DNA of 55,657 nucleotides from Pseudomonadota bacterium (GCA_027487685.1 JAIYDC010000080.1:1-55657), one strand, 5' to 3'; positions 1 to 9,007 are shown, counted from the first letter of the stretch. The notes: generated by a model from the sequence alone, not told the origin. A program made the numbers and translations.

Positions 1-232
1 CGTCGAGCCAGTACTGACCTCCCTTTATTCTGTTCGCATAGCGACCTATGAGAGCGCCGAAGTAAGGGTGCGGGCGGCATTGATAATCCTCTGGATCATC
101 AAAACCCAGGACGACATCGGTGAGGTTCCCGTTCCTATCTGGCGTCCTTAAGCCTTGGATGATGCCTCCATAGTTGAGGAAGGTCATTTCGATCTGGCCT
201 GTGATCTGGAGGGAATAGGTCCGGATGTTCAT
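1..232 (-). CDS. galM: Aldose 1-epimerase (galactose mutarotase), N-terminal part
   Basis: Interconverts alpha- and beta-galactose so that GalK receives its substrate. Only the first 77 codons are inside the window; the gene runs off the left edge. The translation starts at ATG 232 and shows the family's N-terminal beta-sandwich motifs: NYGGIIQGL near residue 25, VVLGFDDPEDY near 45, and GALIGRYANRI near 62. The last contains the Asn-Arg pair that binds sugar in GalM proteins. Its start codon overlaps the galK stop as ATGA, so it is probably translationally coupled and is the last visible gene of a galT-galK-galM operon. Family assignment is firm; the C-terminal catalytic residues cannot be seen. 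Confidence 0.9.
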   Translation of the reverse strand, partial: MNIRTYSLQITGQIEMTFLNYGGIIQGLRTPDRNGNLTDVVLGFDDPEDYQCRPHPYFGALIGRYANRIKGGQYWLD

Positions 233-1284
233 ATGAGGCGGGTAGCTTTCTGACCGGTTTCTGCCTCATAAGCGGGAATGATTTCCCCAGTGACATGGGC
301 GCTTTTGCCCTTATGGGTGAGTGCGACGATGGATCCTCCGAAGCCTCCACCAGTCAGGCGAGCGCCAAAAACGCTTTCGTGGGTCATACAGAGATCTACC
401 AAAAGGTCGATTTCTGGAATGGAGACCTGGTAGTCGCTCTTCATCGAGAGGTGAGATTCGAGGAAGAGCTGCCCCAGCTTTTTAAGGTCCTGAGCGCGCA
501 AAGCGACGACCGCCTCCTTGACTCGTTGATTCTCTGTAACCACATGCCGAGCGCGCTTTCGGAGGGGTTCCGGAAGTTTGCTTGTCTTCAAAGTGTTCAG
601 GTCAATGTCTCTCAAGTGCAGAATACCAAGTCTTCGGCAGGCCTCTTCACATTCTTCCCGCCGCTGGTTGTAGCCCCCGTCATATTCGGAGAGCCGGTGA
701 GCGACACCGGAATTGATGACAAGGAGATCAAACGTTTCAAGGGGGAGTGGAATCCGTTGGTAGTCGAGTGTCAGTGTATCGAGAAAGAGCGCCTCACCAA
801 ATATCCCTAGCCCCGTTGCCATTTGGTCCATGATTCCTACGTGGGCACCTACGAACTCGTTTTCAATCCTCTGACCGAGGCGCGCTACTGCGATAACATC
901 TAAACCTAGTTGACGGTGCTGGTTGAGGGCCTTCAGGAGTGCCGTCTCGAGAGCAGCACTTGACGAGAGACCCGCGCCCTCGGGAATCGTGGAATGAATC
1001 TGGATATGGATGCCGCCTTTTGAGCCTAGGACTTCACGCAAAAGATGTGTCGCTCCCTTAACATAATCCACCCAGCTACCCGTCTTTGTCTCATTACCCA
1101 GCTCATAAGCGAAGGTCCGGCCCTGAGTGCTTTGAACGCTGACTGATCTTCCTGGAACATCGGTGATGGTCACTTCCGTAAATTGAGGAATCGGCGTGGG
1201 GAGAACCCATCCGCCGTTGTAGTCGGTGTGTTCTCCAATAAGGTTGACCCGTCCATGGGCGCGAGCGGTTGAGCTATGATTCAT
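229..1284 (-). CDS. galK: Galactokinase
   Basis: Phosphorylates alpha-D-galactose at C1 with ATP, the first committed step of the Leloir pathway in the cytoplasm. The 351-residue product is a GHMP kinase slightly shorter than the usual 380 or so. Visible motifs are the galactokinase signature GRVNLIGEHTDYNGG at about residues 11-25, the ATP-binding GAGLSSSAALE near 103, MDQMATGLG near 152 (catalytic Asp region), and the C-terminal RLTGGGFGGS loop. The start overlaps the end of galT by 11 bp and the stop overlaps galM by 4 bp, which indicates one operon. No galE or galactose transporter lies in the window. Confidence 0.95.
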   Translation of the reverse strand: MNHSSTARAHGRVNLIGEHTDYNGGWVLPTPIPQFTEVTITDVPGRSVSVQSTQGRTFAYELGNETKTGSWVDYVKGATHLLREVLGSKGGIHIQIHSTIPEGAGLSSSAALETALLKALNQHRQLGLDVIAVARLGQRIENEFVGAHVGIMDQMATGLGIFGEALFLDTLTLDYQRIPLPLETFDLLVINSGVAHRLSEYDGGYNQRREECEEACRRLGILHLRDIDLNTLKTSKLPEPLRKRARHVVTENQRVKEAVVALRAQDLKKLGQLFLESHLSMKSDYQVSIPEIDLLVDLCMTHESVFGARLTGGGFGGSIVALTHKGKSAHVTGEIIPAYEAETGQKATRLI

Positions 1285-2359
1285 CTATGACCTTCACGTT
1301 CTTGAGCTCCATGGCCTTCTCCTCCGGAAGCGAGTCGTTGACGAAGATGCCTGCACCTAGTTCTGTTCCGGCCAGGAATTTGAGCCGATCGCGAGATCGC
1401 AAGGGTGGTGTGATCTGAAAGAATAGGTGGGCGTAGGGGTGGTCGCCCTTGACTGGTGCCTGGTTAAGCGTCAGGAGGTAGGGGAAAGGTTTCTCCCAAA
1501 GGCGGTCGAATTTTTTCAGGAGGTTCTTCAGGACCTCTGCCAGACTTTGCATCTCATCTGTGGTGAGTTCAGAAAGAAATCCCTTCCGTACTTTAGGCAC
1601 GATCCAAGTTTCGTAAGGGTAACGAGCGAAGGCCGGTATGAAGGCAATGACGTGTTCGTTTTCGAGAAGAATCCGACGGCCGTCCTCTTTTTCATCGGCG
1701 ATAATCGCCTCCATAAGACCCAGTTTGTGCTTCTTCCAGAAGTCTCTCATCGATTTCAGAAAGCGCTTCTGCACCGGTGGGACGAAGGAGTAGGCATAGA
1801 TCTGGCCGTGAGGATGATGGAGCGTCACTCCCATCTCGACGCCTCGATTTTCGAAAGGAAGTACGTAATGAATCTCCGTTAGTTTCCCGAGTTCACGGGT
1901 TCTTTCAGCAAGGACCTGAAGAATGAGCTCGATGTGCTCAAGGGGCAGCTCACCCAAACAGGTCTCCGGGTCTTTGGTAAAGACGACCACTTCGCACACT
2001 CCAGACGAGGGGCGTGTTGGAACTCTAAGGATTGGGGCGTCGCGGGTGGTGAGATTAAGCGATGGGAAGAGGTTCTCGAAGACAGCAATGTCGTACTCTC
2101 CGGCCGGAAGCTCCGTCGGAGAGACCGGGTCCTTTGTTTCTGTTAACGGAGAATGGCCCTTGGGTGGCAAGAAGGTCCGGCCCTGCCGATGGGGAGCGTA
2201 GATCACCCACTCACGCCTTAGGGGATGCCACCGCTGATGGGGTGTGGAAGGAGGCCCATCGTTAATTGGTGCCGTTGCGATAATTCCCTCCGGAATTGGA
2301 CTCATGGAATAGAGATAAAGGAGTCGACCGTCTGGTTTCCGGAGTGTCTTCTTATGCAT
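1274..2359 (-). CDS. galT: Galactose-1-phosphate uridylyltransferase
   Basis: Exchanges UMP between UDP-glucose and galactose-1-phosphate, the second Leloir step. The 361-residue protein carries the HIT-type active site HHPHGQIYAY at about 181-190, with the nucleophilic histidine in the HPH triplet. The N-terminal REWVIYAPHRQGR around residue 49 and the segment ending in HLFFQITPPLR near the C-terminus are typical of GalT. The chosen ATG has AAGGG directly abutting it rather than a well-spaced ribosome site, so the true start could be the internal Met 19. It is the first of three overlapping genes (galT-galK-galM); the 75 bp before it could hold a promoter, but I see no clear consensus. Confidence 0.93.
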   Translation of the reverse strand: MHKKTLRKPDGRLLYLYSMSPIPEGIIATAPINDGPPSTPHQRWHPLRREWVIYAPHRQGRTFLPPKGHSPLTETKDPVSPTELPAGEYDIAVFENLFPSLNLTTRDAPILRVPTRPSSGVCEVVVFTKDPETCLGELPLEHIELILQVLAERTRELGKLTEIHYVLPFENRGVEMGVTLHHPHGQIYAYSFVPPVQKRFLKSMRDFWKKHKLGLMEAIIADEKEDGRRILLENEHVIAFIPAFARYPYETWIVPKVRKGFLSELTTDEMQSLAEVLKNLLKKFDRLWEKPFPYLLTLNQAPVKGDHPYAHLFFQITPPLRSRDRLKFLAGTELGAGIFVNDSLPEEKAMELKNVKVIDES

Positions 2360-2434
2360 CCCTTGTTTTTAGGGAGGCGGGGCACGTCATAGCAAAGGAC
2401 AAGGAGTTAAAGTGCGAGAGAGGCCTTGACCTGT

Positions 2435-2845
2435 CTAGCGACGCGCTTGGGGCGCTCGGGGAAAGGTCAGAGCGTTTCCCACGAGAGCGAGGAGGAGATT
2501 CACCGCGTAGACGAAAAGGTTTTTATCGGCCGAGGTAAAGACCGCAGCGAAGGCGACTACAACCATGGACTCATGGAGCGCCCAGCAAATGACGTAAGTG
2601 GGGAAGCGTTTAGTGAGATTTTCTTCAGGAACAATTTTCTTTTCATGAAGGACATAAGTGGCCAGAAGGAGTGTGCCAAAGCACAGGGCCATGGCCTCGA
2701 GGGGTTGGTAGCTCTTTGGCACAAAGAATTGAAAATTTGGCGCAATGGTCGTGAGGACGAAGCCATAAACGAGAGTGGAGAATGTGAGTGCACCCCAGAG
2801 AAGCTTAAGTGTTATCAAAGGGGCCGCGAGATTTCTCGAATCCAT
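2435..2845 (-). CDS. Four-helix integral membrane protein, unknown function
   Basis: I do not recognise this gene. Starting at ATG 2845, which has AAGGAA about 6 nt upstream, it encodes 136 residues with four predicted membrane helices (about 10-30, 45-65, 85-107 and 113-130). The short loops contain the polar stretch HEKKIVPEENLTKRFP. The longer frame beginning at 2917 is less likely because it adds a second hydrophobic lead without a ribosome site. It lies 75 bp upstream of galT on the same strand, so co-transcription is possible, but nothing links it to galactose use. Confidence 0.6.
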   Translation of the reverse strand: MDSRNLAAPLITLKLLWGALTFSTLVYGFVLTTIAPNFQFFVPKSYQPLEAMALCFGTLLLATYVLHEKKIVPEENLTKRFPTYVICWALHESMVVVAFAAVFTSADKNLFVYAVNLLLALVGNALTFPRAPQARR

Positions 2846-2895
2846 GTGTATTCCTTTTGGGCAGAATAGTAAAATTTTCACCCAAAGGGAGTAAA

Positions 2896-2925
2896 ATGAC
2901 ACGCAATAAAACGCCACGGTACACT
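2896..2925 (+). promoter_or_regulatory. Promoter with -10 box abutting the M28 start
   Basis: A -35-like ATGACA (2896-2901) is followed after 18 nt by a -10-like TACACT (2920-2925). The ATG of the peptidase gene begins only 7 nt later at 2933, so transcription would start at or next to the start codon. The upstream AAAGGG touches the ATG and is too close to act as a normal Shine-Dalgarno. Confidence 0.45.
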
Positions 2926-2932
2926 TAAAGGG

Positions 2933-4003
2933 ATGAACTCCTTTTCCATCTTTATCCTTGCTATGGGCCTTGCCCTAACCGTGAGCTTCGCTCCCCGGGG
3001 GGAGTTCTATCAGGTGATCGACTCCCACCCCCACGCGATCCAAGAGCTCATGCCTTATGTTGAAACTGCATATCAGAGTGGGCGCCTTTGGGTTGTACGG
3101 CTGCGTGGGGATACTCCTTCTTCGCTGGCCGGAAGCTTCCGCCGTCTGCGGGGCGGGGAGAAGAGCTACCGTTTCCTAGATCGGCTTCAGGGGCAATTTC
3201 GCCGAGGAGCGCCGTACATCCGAGAGAAGCTTCGACAGGTAGAGCGCGACAGAATCAAGCAAGACGTGGAACTTTTCTCGGCCTTCGAGACCCGCAAGGC
3301 AGGTACGCCTGGCAATCGCGAGGCCATGGACCTTGTGGCCCAACGCTTAAGGGCCATGGGTCTCGACGTTTCCCTCTCGTGTTACGCTCCTGAGATTTGC
3401 AATGTTATCGCCGAGCGCTCCGGACATGAAAAGCCCTCAGAAGTGACCGTCGTGATGGCGCATCTCGATTCTGTCGGTGAGGCCCATGCTGGTGCAGATG
3501 ACAATGCCTCTGGAGTGGCAGCACTCCTCGAAATGGGACGGATTCTTTCGGCAACACCTCTCCGAAAGACTCTTCGCCTGGTCGTCACTAACGGTGAAGA
3601 GGATGGACTCCTAGGCTCCGTATTTTACGCTAAGGAACTCGAGCGCCAAGGCAAGCTCCGGGACATCGGGCTGCTCGTAAACATGGATATGATCGGATAC
3701 AACCAAAACGGCATCATCGAACTGGAGACAAGTCCAGAACGCGAGAGCGTCGCGCGCTGGATGGCAGAGCTTGTGCTCCGGTACACTTCTCTGACAGCGA
3801 AGGTCACCATCGGGGCATGGGGCAGCGACCACGTGCCTTTCCTACGCCGAGGCGTTCCCGCGGTTCTTACGATCCAGAACTGGGACACAAAGAATCCCTG
3901 CTATCACCAGGCCTGCGATACCCCCGAAAAACTAAACTATGCCTACATCACCGAGGTCGCACGGCTTAACACCGCGGCCGTCCTCACTAAAGACCTCGAG
4001 TAA
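2933..4003 (+). CDS. Secreted M28-family zinc aminopeptidase
   Basis: Predicted exported di-zinc exopeptidase that removes N-terminal residues from peptides. The first 20 or so residues form a signal peptide. The catalytic domain (about 110-356) shows all M28 metal and catalytic positions: His177 in VMAHLDS, Asp189 in GADDNASG, the Glu pair 222-223 in NGEEDG, Asp252 in NMDMIG, and His325 in CYHQACDT. The stretch between the signal and the catalytic domain (about 25-110) reads like a propeptide or inhibitory region, rich in Arg. It is transcribed divergently from the upstream membrane-protein gene. Substrate preference cannot be told from sequence. Confidence 0.9.
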   Translation: MNSFSIFILAMGLALTVSFAPRGEFYQVIDSHPHAIQELMPYVETAYQSGRLWVVRLRGDTPSSLAGSFRRLRGGEKSYRFLDRLQGQFRRGAPYIREKLRQVERDRIKQDVELFSAFETRKAGTPGNREAMDLVAQRLRAMGLDVSLSCYAPEICNVIAERSGHEKPSEVTVVMAHLDSVGEAHAGADDNASGVAALLEMGRILSATPLRKTLRLVVTNGEEDGLLGSVFYAKELERQGKLRDIGLLVNMDMIGYNQNGIIELETSPERESVARWMAELVLRYTSLTAKVTIGAWGSDHVPFLRRGVPAVLTIQNWDTKNPCYHQACDTPEKLNYAYITEVARLNTAAVLTKDLE

Positions 4004-4028
4004 TTCAGAAATCCGATTGAATATCTTT

Positions 4029-4090
4029 CCAGGCGCCTGGGCCGGATAAACTTTGCCGCTTCGGACGGCCTCCCCGGAGGCCTGTATACT
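4029..4090. promoter_or_regulatory. Two perfect palindromes and a -10 box before the 4097 gene
   Basis: The 93-bp gap holds a perfect 12-bp palindrome CCAGGCGCCTGG (4029-4040) and a perfect 16-bp palindrome GGCCTCCCCGGAGGCC (4067-4082). The second sits immediately before a -10-like TATACT (4085-4090), and the ATG follows 6 nt after that box. There is no T tract, so the second palindrome fits an operator in the -35/-10 spacer better than a terminator. Confidence 0.4.
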
Positions 4091-4096
4091 TGAGAG

Positions 4097-5200
4097 ATGA
4101 ACATTTATTGCCTTTCTCCTTTTCGGCGTCTTTTTGCGCTGTGTCTATTCCTAGCGCTTGCAGGAACCCTGAACCCTGGCGGTGTCCTTGCCCGCGCAAC
4201 TCTCGGGTACATTGATCTCGACTGGACGACGGTGATGGGAGACGAATTCAAGCTTGAGGTCGCTCTCGGCAGTGCCAGGAATCATGTGCTCCGGACTAGG
4301 CTCAAGAAGCGAACATACCGATTCCCCATCGAGCGACCCGTTGTCGTTTTCTGGCGCGTAAGTCCTCTCCGGGGAGATCAGTGGGAAGAGTTCACGGACT
4401 GGCGTGAGATCGACGTGACAGATCCTGTGGTCCTCCTCCGCGATCCCCTGATGCGCTCGCCCTTCAACGGCAAATCCATGGTCCTGGGCGCTGACCGGAA
4501 CTACGTCGACTTCTACTGGGAGGAACCGTCGCTCGATTATAACTACCAGCTCGAATTCAAAAAACAGGGTCGCCGTCGGGCCATCTCGTTTCCGGTCAGT
4601 GGAGGATTCAAGCGTTTGAGCTTCGAGCGCGGCGCGGCCCCACTCGGGGACTACCTCTGGCGCGTGCGAGCAAAGAGCAAGAAGGGGAATTGGTCGGTGT
4701 CGAAGAAATACCGTCACCTTAACCTCCGGCGATCCTGGGCCGGAGAGCTCTTAAATGAGATTCGCCCTTTCGGCGCTGCCTTCCTCGGCATGGGCTACGG
4801 CCTTGAATACATTCACTGGGGTCATGACTATGGGATAGGCGCCCTCGTGCAACGCTTCTCTCAGAGCGCTGACGGCGTCGAAGAGAGCGGTTTCTCCTAC
4901 GCGATTGCGGGCCGTCGACTTCTCATGGCCGAGGAGTTTTTCCGCGTCGCTGTGGTCGGCGAGTTCGGCGGTATCAAGCTAGGCCTTGATGACGGCGATC
5001 GGCCCCGAACTGAAAGTGCCCCGTACGTTGCTCTAGGTGTTGAGGGGCAGTACTACGTCGGTAATTGGGCCGGCTTTATTGGCGCAGGGGGAGGAAAAAA
5101 CTTCCTTCCAGGGACCTATGATACCGACGCCGGCCAGGCCACCCTCCAGGCAGCGGGTGGTTTCTTCTACGCCCGGGCAGGATTAGGTCTTTTCTTCTAA
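4097..5200 (+). CDS. Exported FN3-like plus outer-membrane beta-barrel protein, unknown function
   Basis: I do not recognise a named family. The 367-residue product begins with a signal peptide cleaved near residue 32 (VLARA). Residues about 125-205 contain a Trp/Tyr pattern (VDFYWEEPSLDYNYQLEF then LGDYLWRVRAKSKKGNWS) that resembles a fibronectin type III or Ig-like beta-sandwich. Residues about 225-367 are alternating, Gly/aromatic-rich strands ending in a terminal Phe (GLGLFF), as in outer-membrane beta-barrels. It probably anchors a periplasmic or surface domain in the outer membrane. Its stop overlaps the convergent cstA stop. The same layout, a sandwich plus a small barrel, is only inferred. 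Confidence 0.65.
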   Translation: MNIYCLSPFRRLFALCLFLALAGTLNPGGVLARATLGYIDLDWTTVMGDEFKLEVALGSARNHVLRTRLKKRTYRFPIERPVVVFWRVSPLRGDQWEEFTDWREIDVTDPVVLLRDPLMRSPFNGKSMVLGADRNYVDFYWEEPSLDYNYQLEFKKQGRRRAISFPVSGGFKRLSFERGAAPLGDYLWRVRAKSKKGNWSVSKKYRHLNLRRSWAGELLNEIRPFGAAFLGMGYGLEYIHWGHDYGIGALVQRFSQSADGVEESGFSYAIAGRRLLMAEEFFRVAVVGEFGGIKLGLDDGDRPRTESAPYVALGVEGQYYVGNWAGFIGAGGGKNFLPGTYDTDAGQATLQAAGGFFYARAGLGLFF

Positions 5201-6879
5201 GCGCTCTTCATTGCCAGCGCACTCTTGCGACCATGGAGCATCCTCCATGCTGCCGTTTGCACAAGGTAGAGTGCCAGACCGATCAAAAGAATCGACACCA
5301 CCGAGTTCATCAGTGAGAGATCGATCCCACGCGACTTTGCAAGGTTTCCACGAGTGATCTGCACCAAGGCCACAAGTGTGGTTAATAGCACAAAGATCAT
5401 GGGTAGGAGTGTGAACCACAGCCGCTTACCATTTTGATGGAGCCAAGCAGAAATCACCAGGAGAGTCATCGCGGCGAGGAGTTGGTTCGCAGCGCCGAAG
5501 AGAGTCCAGAACTGGGCCCACATTCCGGAGGTTGTATTCATGAGGATAAGTGCGGCGGGAAGAATAGTCAGGAGGGTCCCAATGATGGCCCCTGTTTTAC
5601 CAGAGAGACCTGAGAGCTCTTCAATAAGGTAGCGGCCTAGGCGGGTGGAGACGTCGAGGGTGTCGAAGACGAAGGTTGAGAAGGCCATGGCGCCAAAAGT
5701 TACAGCGAAGGGCAGATGCTCAGGGCCTATCAAAAGAGTGAGGAATTCACCGATGCCGCGTCCATAGATGGTCCCAGGCTTCAGAGTTCCGACGTCTGCT
5801 GGCGCCATAGTCATGATAATTGAGAGTGAGATAAGGGCGACCAGACCTTCTGCCAGCATCGCTCCGTAGCCTACGGCATGGAGGTGAGACTCGTTATCAA
5901 TTTGCTTTGAGGTTGTACCGGAGCAAACGAGGCCGTGGAAGCCTGAGCAGGCACCGCAGGCGATGGTCACGAAGAGGAAAGGGAAGAGGGAGCCGGTCAT
6001 CTTGTCTAAGTGAAAACCGGTGAAGGCCGGCTGAAGGATTGGTTTCCCACTAAAGAACAGGCCCATCACACCCAGTATCAGGACCGTGTAAAGGATATAG
6101 CCGCCGAGGTAGCCCCGAGGTTGGAGCAGCAGCCATACGGGAACCAGTGACGCCAGCGCACAGTAGGCGCAGATCAGAAGGGCCCAACCGGTTTGGGAAA
6201 ACTGGAACCAATGAGAAAAGGAAGTGCCGGCCCAGCAGACAGCGAATGTGAGAGGGACGAAGATAAGGGTATTGAGCCAAAGGGGAGTCTTGAGATAGCG
6301 CTCCACGAGACCCAGACCGATGGAGAGTAGGAGGTAGGCGATCGCCGCCCAGGCCACTGCTCCGCCCGGGTGAAAGTTCACACTGGTGCTGGCGAGTTCA
6401 TCAGGCCCTGTCACGAAGCTTCCAGCGGTAATATCTGCGAAGGCGACAATAATGTAGACGAGTGCGATCCAAATGAAGGCCATCATCGCCTTCCCGGCCC
6501 GTGTTCCGAGCTGCTCACGGGTAATGTCAGCGATTGAATGAGCTTGGTGCTTCACAGAGCAAGTAAGAGAACTAAAGTCATGGACAGCGCCAATGAAAAC
6601 GACGCCGAGGGAGATCCAGATGAGTGAAGGAAGCCATCCAAACTGTTGGCAGGCGACGATGGGGCCTGCGATGGGGCCCGCTGCCGCAATCGCAGAGAAA
6701 TGCTGGGCGAAGAGGTAAAAGGGATTGGTTGGAACGTAGTCGACGCCATCGTTATGGGTGTGGGCCGGGGTTACGGCCTTTGGGTCGAGGTTAAACTGCT
6801 TTGCTACCCAACCGCCGTACTGAAAATAACCCAAAGTGAGAAATACGATAAAGAGGGCGGCGATGACGGGAAGACTCAT
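5197..6879 (-). CDS. cstA: CstA-family carbon starvation / pyruvate-peptide transporter
   Basis: Polytopic inner-membrane protein of the CstA family, known from enteric bacteria to import pyruvate or peptides during carbon limitation. The 560-residue product shows the family's first loop PAHTHNDGVDYVPTNP (about 37-52), then AAAGPIAGPIVACQQFGW and the segment GAVHDFSSL; about 14 hydrophobic helices follow. It is shorter than E. coli CstA (about 700 residues), matching the compact subgroup. I chose ATG 6879, preceded by GGAG at good spacing, over an in-frame TTG at 6900. No LytTR or two-component partner lies next to it. The exact substrate is unknown. Confidence 0.92.
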   Translation of the reverse strand: MSLPVIAALFIVFLTLGYFQYGGWVAKQFNLDPKAVTPAHTHNDGVDYVPTNPFYLFAQHFSAIAAAGPIAGPIVACQQFGWLPSLIWISLGVVFIGAVHDFSSLTCSVKHQAHSIADITREQLGTRAGKAMMAFIWIALVYIIVAFADITAGSFVTGPDELASTSVNFHPGGAVAWAAIAYLLLSIGLGLVERYLKTPLWLNTLIFVPLTFAVCWAGTSFSHWFQFSQTGWALLICAYCALASLVPVWLLLQPRGYLGGYILYTVLILGVMGLFFSGKPILQPAFTGFHLDKMTGSLFPFLFVTIACGACSGFHGLVCSGTTSKQIDNESHLHAVGYGAMLAEGLVALISLSIIMTMAPADVGTLKPGTIYGRGIGEFLTLLIGPEHLPFAVTFGAMAFSTFVFDTLDVSTRLGRYLIEELSGLSGKTGAIIGTLLTILPAALILMNTTSGMWAQFWTLFGAANQLLAAMTLLVISAWLHQNGKRLWFTLLPMIFVLLTTLVALVQITRGNLAKSRGIDLSLMNSVVSILLIGLALYLVQTAAWRMLHGRKSALAMKSA

Positions 6880-7031
6880 GGGACACTCCAGTAGTTTCAA
6901 AATGAAGCTTAGTCTTTAGTGATATCCAAAAGTGTGCCCGCGGTCAAATCTCAGATGAAAGTCTGGTCGCTTCTGTTGGTCCCAACGCCTTTTAAAATGA
7001 CTAGGAGTCTCAGTTTGATTAAAGTTTTGAT

Positions 7032-7859
7032 ATGGATTATCGGACGATTGAGAAGAATGGATTCATACATCTAAAGAACATTATCTCTAACGATGATGTC
7101 AAGAAACTTGTGTTTGAGTTTCAAAGTGCTGAGGGGATTTCAAATAAAAAGTATAATATAAAAAGAGTGGCAAACTCTTCGCGTGATATTTTAAGGCCAT
7201 ACTATCTTCACATTATGGAACAGCTTTCTTCGCAAACCGACTTAACTCTTAACACATTGGCCGACAGTGGGGGAGCCTATTTTTCAACGAATGATGGCGT
7301 GCATGACTGGCATCAAGATTCTCTTACTTACTACCTCTACCAAACCCATAAAAATTTTGTCATTTTTTGGACACCCATCATAAAACCGACGCCCTCCTTT
7401 GGGAATTTATCCTTATTCCCCTATGGTGAATTTAAAAAAGCAGACGAGGAACTTTTTAAGCGGAGAAAAGATAAGGGGGCTGCTCATTTTTATCAAAAAG
7501 GCAGTCAAAATATTTTTCACTTAACTGACTCTGGCCAAGATTCCATCTTGAATGTCAACTTCAATCTAAATGAACTGCAGGTTACACCTCATGTTGAAGT
7601 AGGTGACGTCCTCGTTATGAAAGGTGATTTATTTCATAGAACTCAGATTAAGAGTAGTGATAGGGTCGCGATTTCTCTTTATGGACTCAATCAAGATACG
7701 GTTCTTACCCTAAAGGACTTTGAATGTTCTGGGGAGTATAAGAAAGAATATTTTGAAAAAAATCCCGAGGTCTATGCAACGCTTTTAGCATTTTTCAGCA
7801 GGCATCAGACCGCAACGATCAAGATGTTACAAGAATTTTTATCGTCGAAAAATAACTGA
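7032..7859 (+). CDS. PhyH-like Fe(II)/2-oxoglutarate dioxygenase
   Basis: Predicted small-molecule hydroxylase of the phytanoyl-CoA dioxygenase superfamily. The 275-residue protein has the iron triad His94-x-Asp96 (DWHQDS) and His202 (LFHRTQ), with Arg211 (SDRVAIS) as the 2-oxoglutarate anchor. It starts MDYRTIEKNGFIHLKN, a typical PhyH beginning. An in-frame TAA just upstream fixes the ATG, but no ribosome site is visible. The gene is strikingly A+T-rich and uses AAA/TTT/TTA codons far more than the neighbours on either side, pointing to recent acquisition. It has no biosynthetic neighbours, so its substrate cannot be guessed. Confidence 0.8.
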   Translation: MDYRTIEKNGFIHLKNIISNDDVKKLVFEFQSAEGISNKKYNIKRVANSSRDILRPYYLHIMEQLSSQTDLTLNTLADSGGAYFSTNDGVHDWHQDSLTYYLYQTHKNFVIFWTPIIKPTPSFGNLSLFPYGEFKKADEELFKRRKDKGAAHFYQKGSQNIFHLTDSGQDSILNVNFNLNELQVTPHVEVGDVLVMKGDLFHRTQIKSSDRVAISLYGLNQDTVLTLKDFECSGEYKKEYFEKNPEVYATLLAFFSRHQTATIKMLQEFLSSKNN

Positions 7860-7918
7860 AGTATAGGATCTCACTCCTGGTCCTGGCCGATCGAGGTGAA
7901 ATCGGCGGCCGAAAGTTT

Positions 7919-9007
7919 TTACCATCCGGAACTTGCGCCACCACCTCCGGAGCGGCCCCCGCCGGAACTCCCAGAGGTGGATCCACCGCTGGAGCTAGAC
8001 CTGGCCGATCTTGACCGGCCTGTTTGTAGTATAAAGTGCCATGTGATTAACCGCTGCTTGAGTTCATTGAGTGTCGCTCTCTTTTCCGGGTAGCGGTGTA
8101 CGAGGATCACAAAATAACCTCGGAGTAGAAGATCTTTGATGATTGAAGTAGAAATTGAAGCAAACAAAATATGGTAAATGAGAAAGGTCAGGGCAACACC
8201 AACTAGGCTTAAAGGGAGAGCAAGACCTACCTCGATCAAATTAAATCCACCTAGTTTTGAGGTTCTCATAAAGGTAAAGATGTCCCACACAACGACTAAG
8301 GCCGGAATGAATGACGAGATTCCGGCGAAGAGTGTCAGAAACTGTTTGAGCTTATGCTCCTCTATTGGCAGTTCAAGGACCCCAATTGCGGAAAGGTTTT
8401 CCCGAAGCCTCCGTCGTTGGCGGCGCCACCATAAGAAAAGCGTCATAGGGACCAGGGCACATGTAAAGGTGATGATAGCGTTTTTGGGAAGACCTATTCC
8501 CATTTCTAGGTCTGATGCTGTTGCGTTGGCCTCGGATGTCGTCGACTCTTTTTTAGCACCTAGGGCCTCGATGAGTTCGACGATGCCATTGAAGGTCTGG
8601 CCCGCTTTGAGCTTGGGCTTCAGGATCCGCTCTAGAAGGTCTTTTGATTTGTAATCGGTGAGCTCTCCCTCAAGGCCATAGCCTACCTCGAGACGCATCT
8701 TACGATCGCCCATAGCAAGGACCAGGAGGAGTCCATTGTCTTTGCCTTTTTCTCCGATCTGCCACTCCCGGAATCGCCGTTCGCTGTAGTCTTCGATCGG
8801 CTCGCCATCGAGAGTTTCGAGGGTATGAACGACGAGCCAGATGCTGCGTCTTAGTTTTAGATCTCTAATCATGGCCAACAATTGTTCTCGGCGGGTACTG
8901 TCTAAAATTTGGGCGTCATCAACCACCGATGAGTTAAGTCGCCCCTGCGCCAGGACCGTTAGGGCTGTAAAAAAGTAAAGACTTATGAGAATTATTGCCA
9001 GTTTCAT
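7919..9007 (-). CDS. Membrane-anchored TPM-domain protein (YgcG-like)
   Basis: The 362-residue product begins with a signal peptide (cleavage near ALTVLAQG) and a TPM domain over about residues 24-155. Typical features are VVDDAQILD, the acidic patch around GEKGKDNGLLLVLAMGDRK, and RLEVGYGLEG. It continues with three membrane helices (about 178-195, 225-245 and 260-290) and ends in a Gly/Ser-rich tail finishing SGGGGASSGW, which is a hallmark of bacterial TPM proteins. Members of the family are implicated in envelope maintenance or photosystem repair; the biochemical role here is unknown. It is divergent from the hydrolase gene at 9032. Confidence 0.85.
   Translation of the reverse strand: MKLAIILISLYFFTALTVLAQGRLNSSVVDDAQILDSTRREQLLAMIRDLKLRRSIWLVVHTLETLDGEPIEDYSERRFREWQIGEKGKDNGLLLVLAMGDRKMRLEVGYGLEGELTDYKSKDLLERILKPKLKAGQTFNGIVELIEALGAKKESTTSEANATASDLEMGIGLPKNAIITFTCALVPMTLFLWWRRQRRRLRENLSAIGVLELPIEEHKLKQFLTLFAGISSFIPALVVVWDIFTFMRTSKLGGFNLIEVGLALPLSLVGVALTFLIYHILFASISTSIIKDLLLRGYFVILVHRYPEKRATLNELKQRLITWHFILQTGRSRSARSSSSGGSTSGSSGGGRSGGGGASSGW

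Noticed and set aside
295-810. 171-residue plus-strand frame opposite galK
   Set aside because: The galK frame has unmistakable motifs; this is its complement shadow.
4151-4717. 188-residue minus-strand frame
   Set aside because: It is a shadow of the 4097 gene; no ribosome site or protein-like composition.
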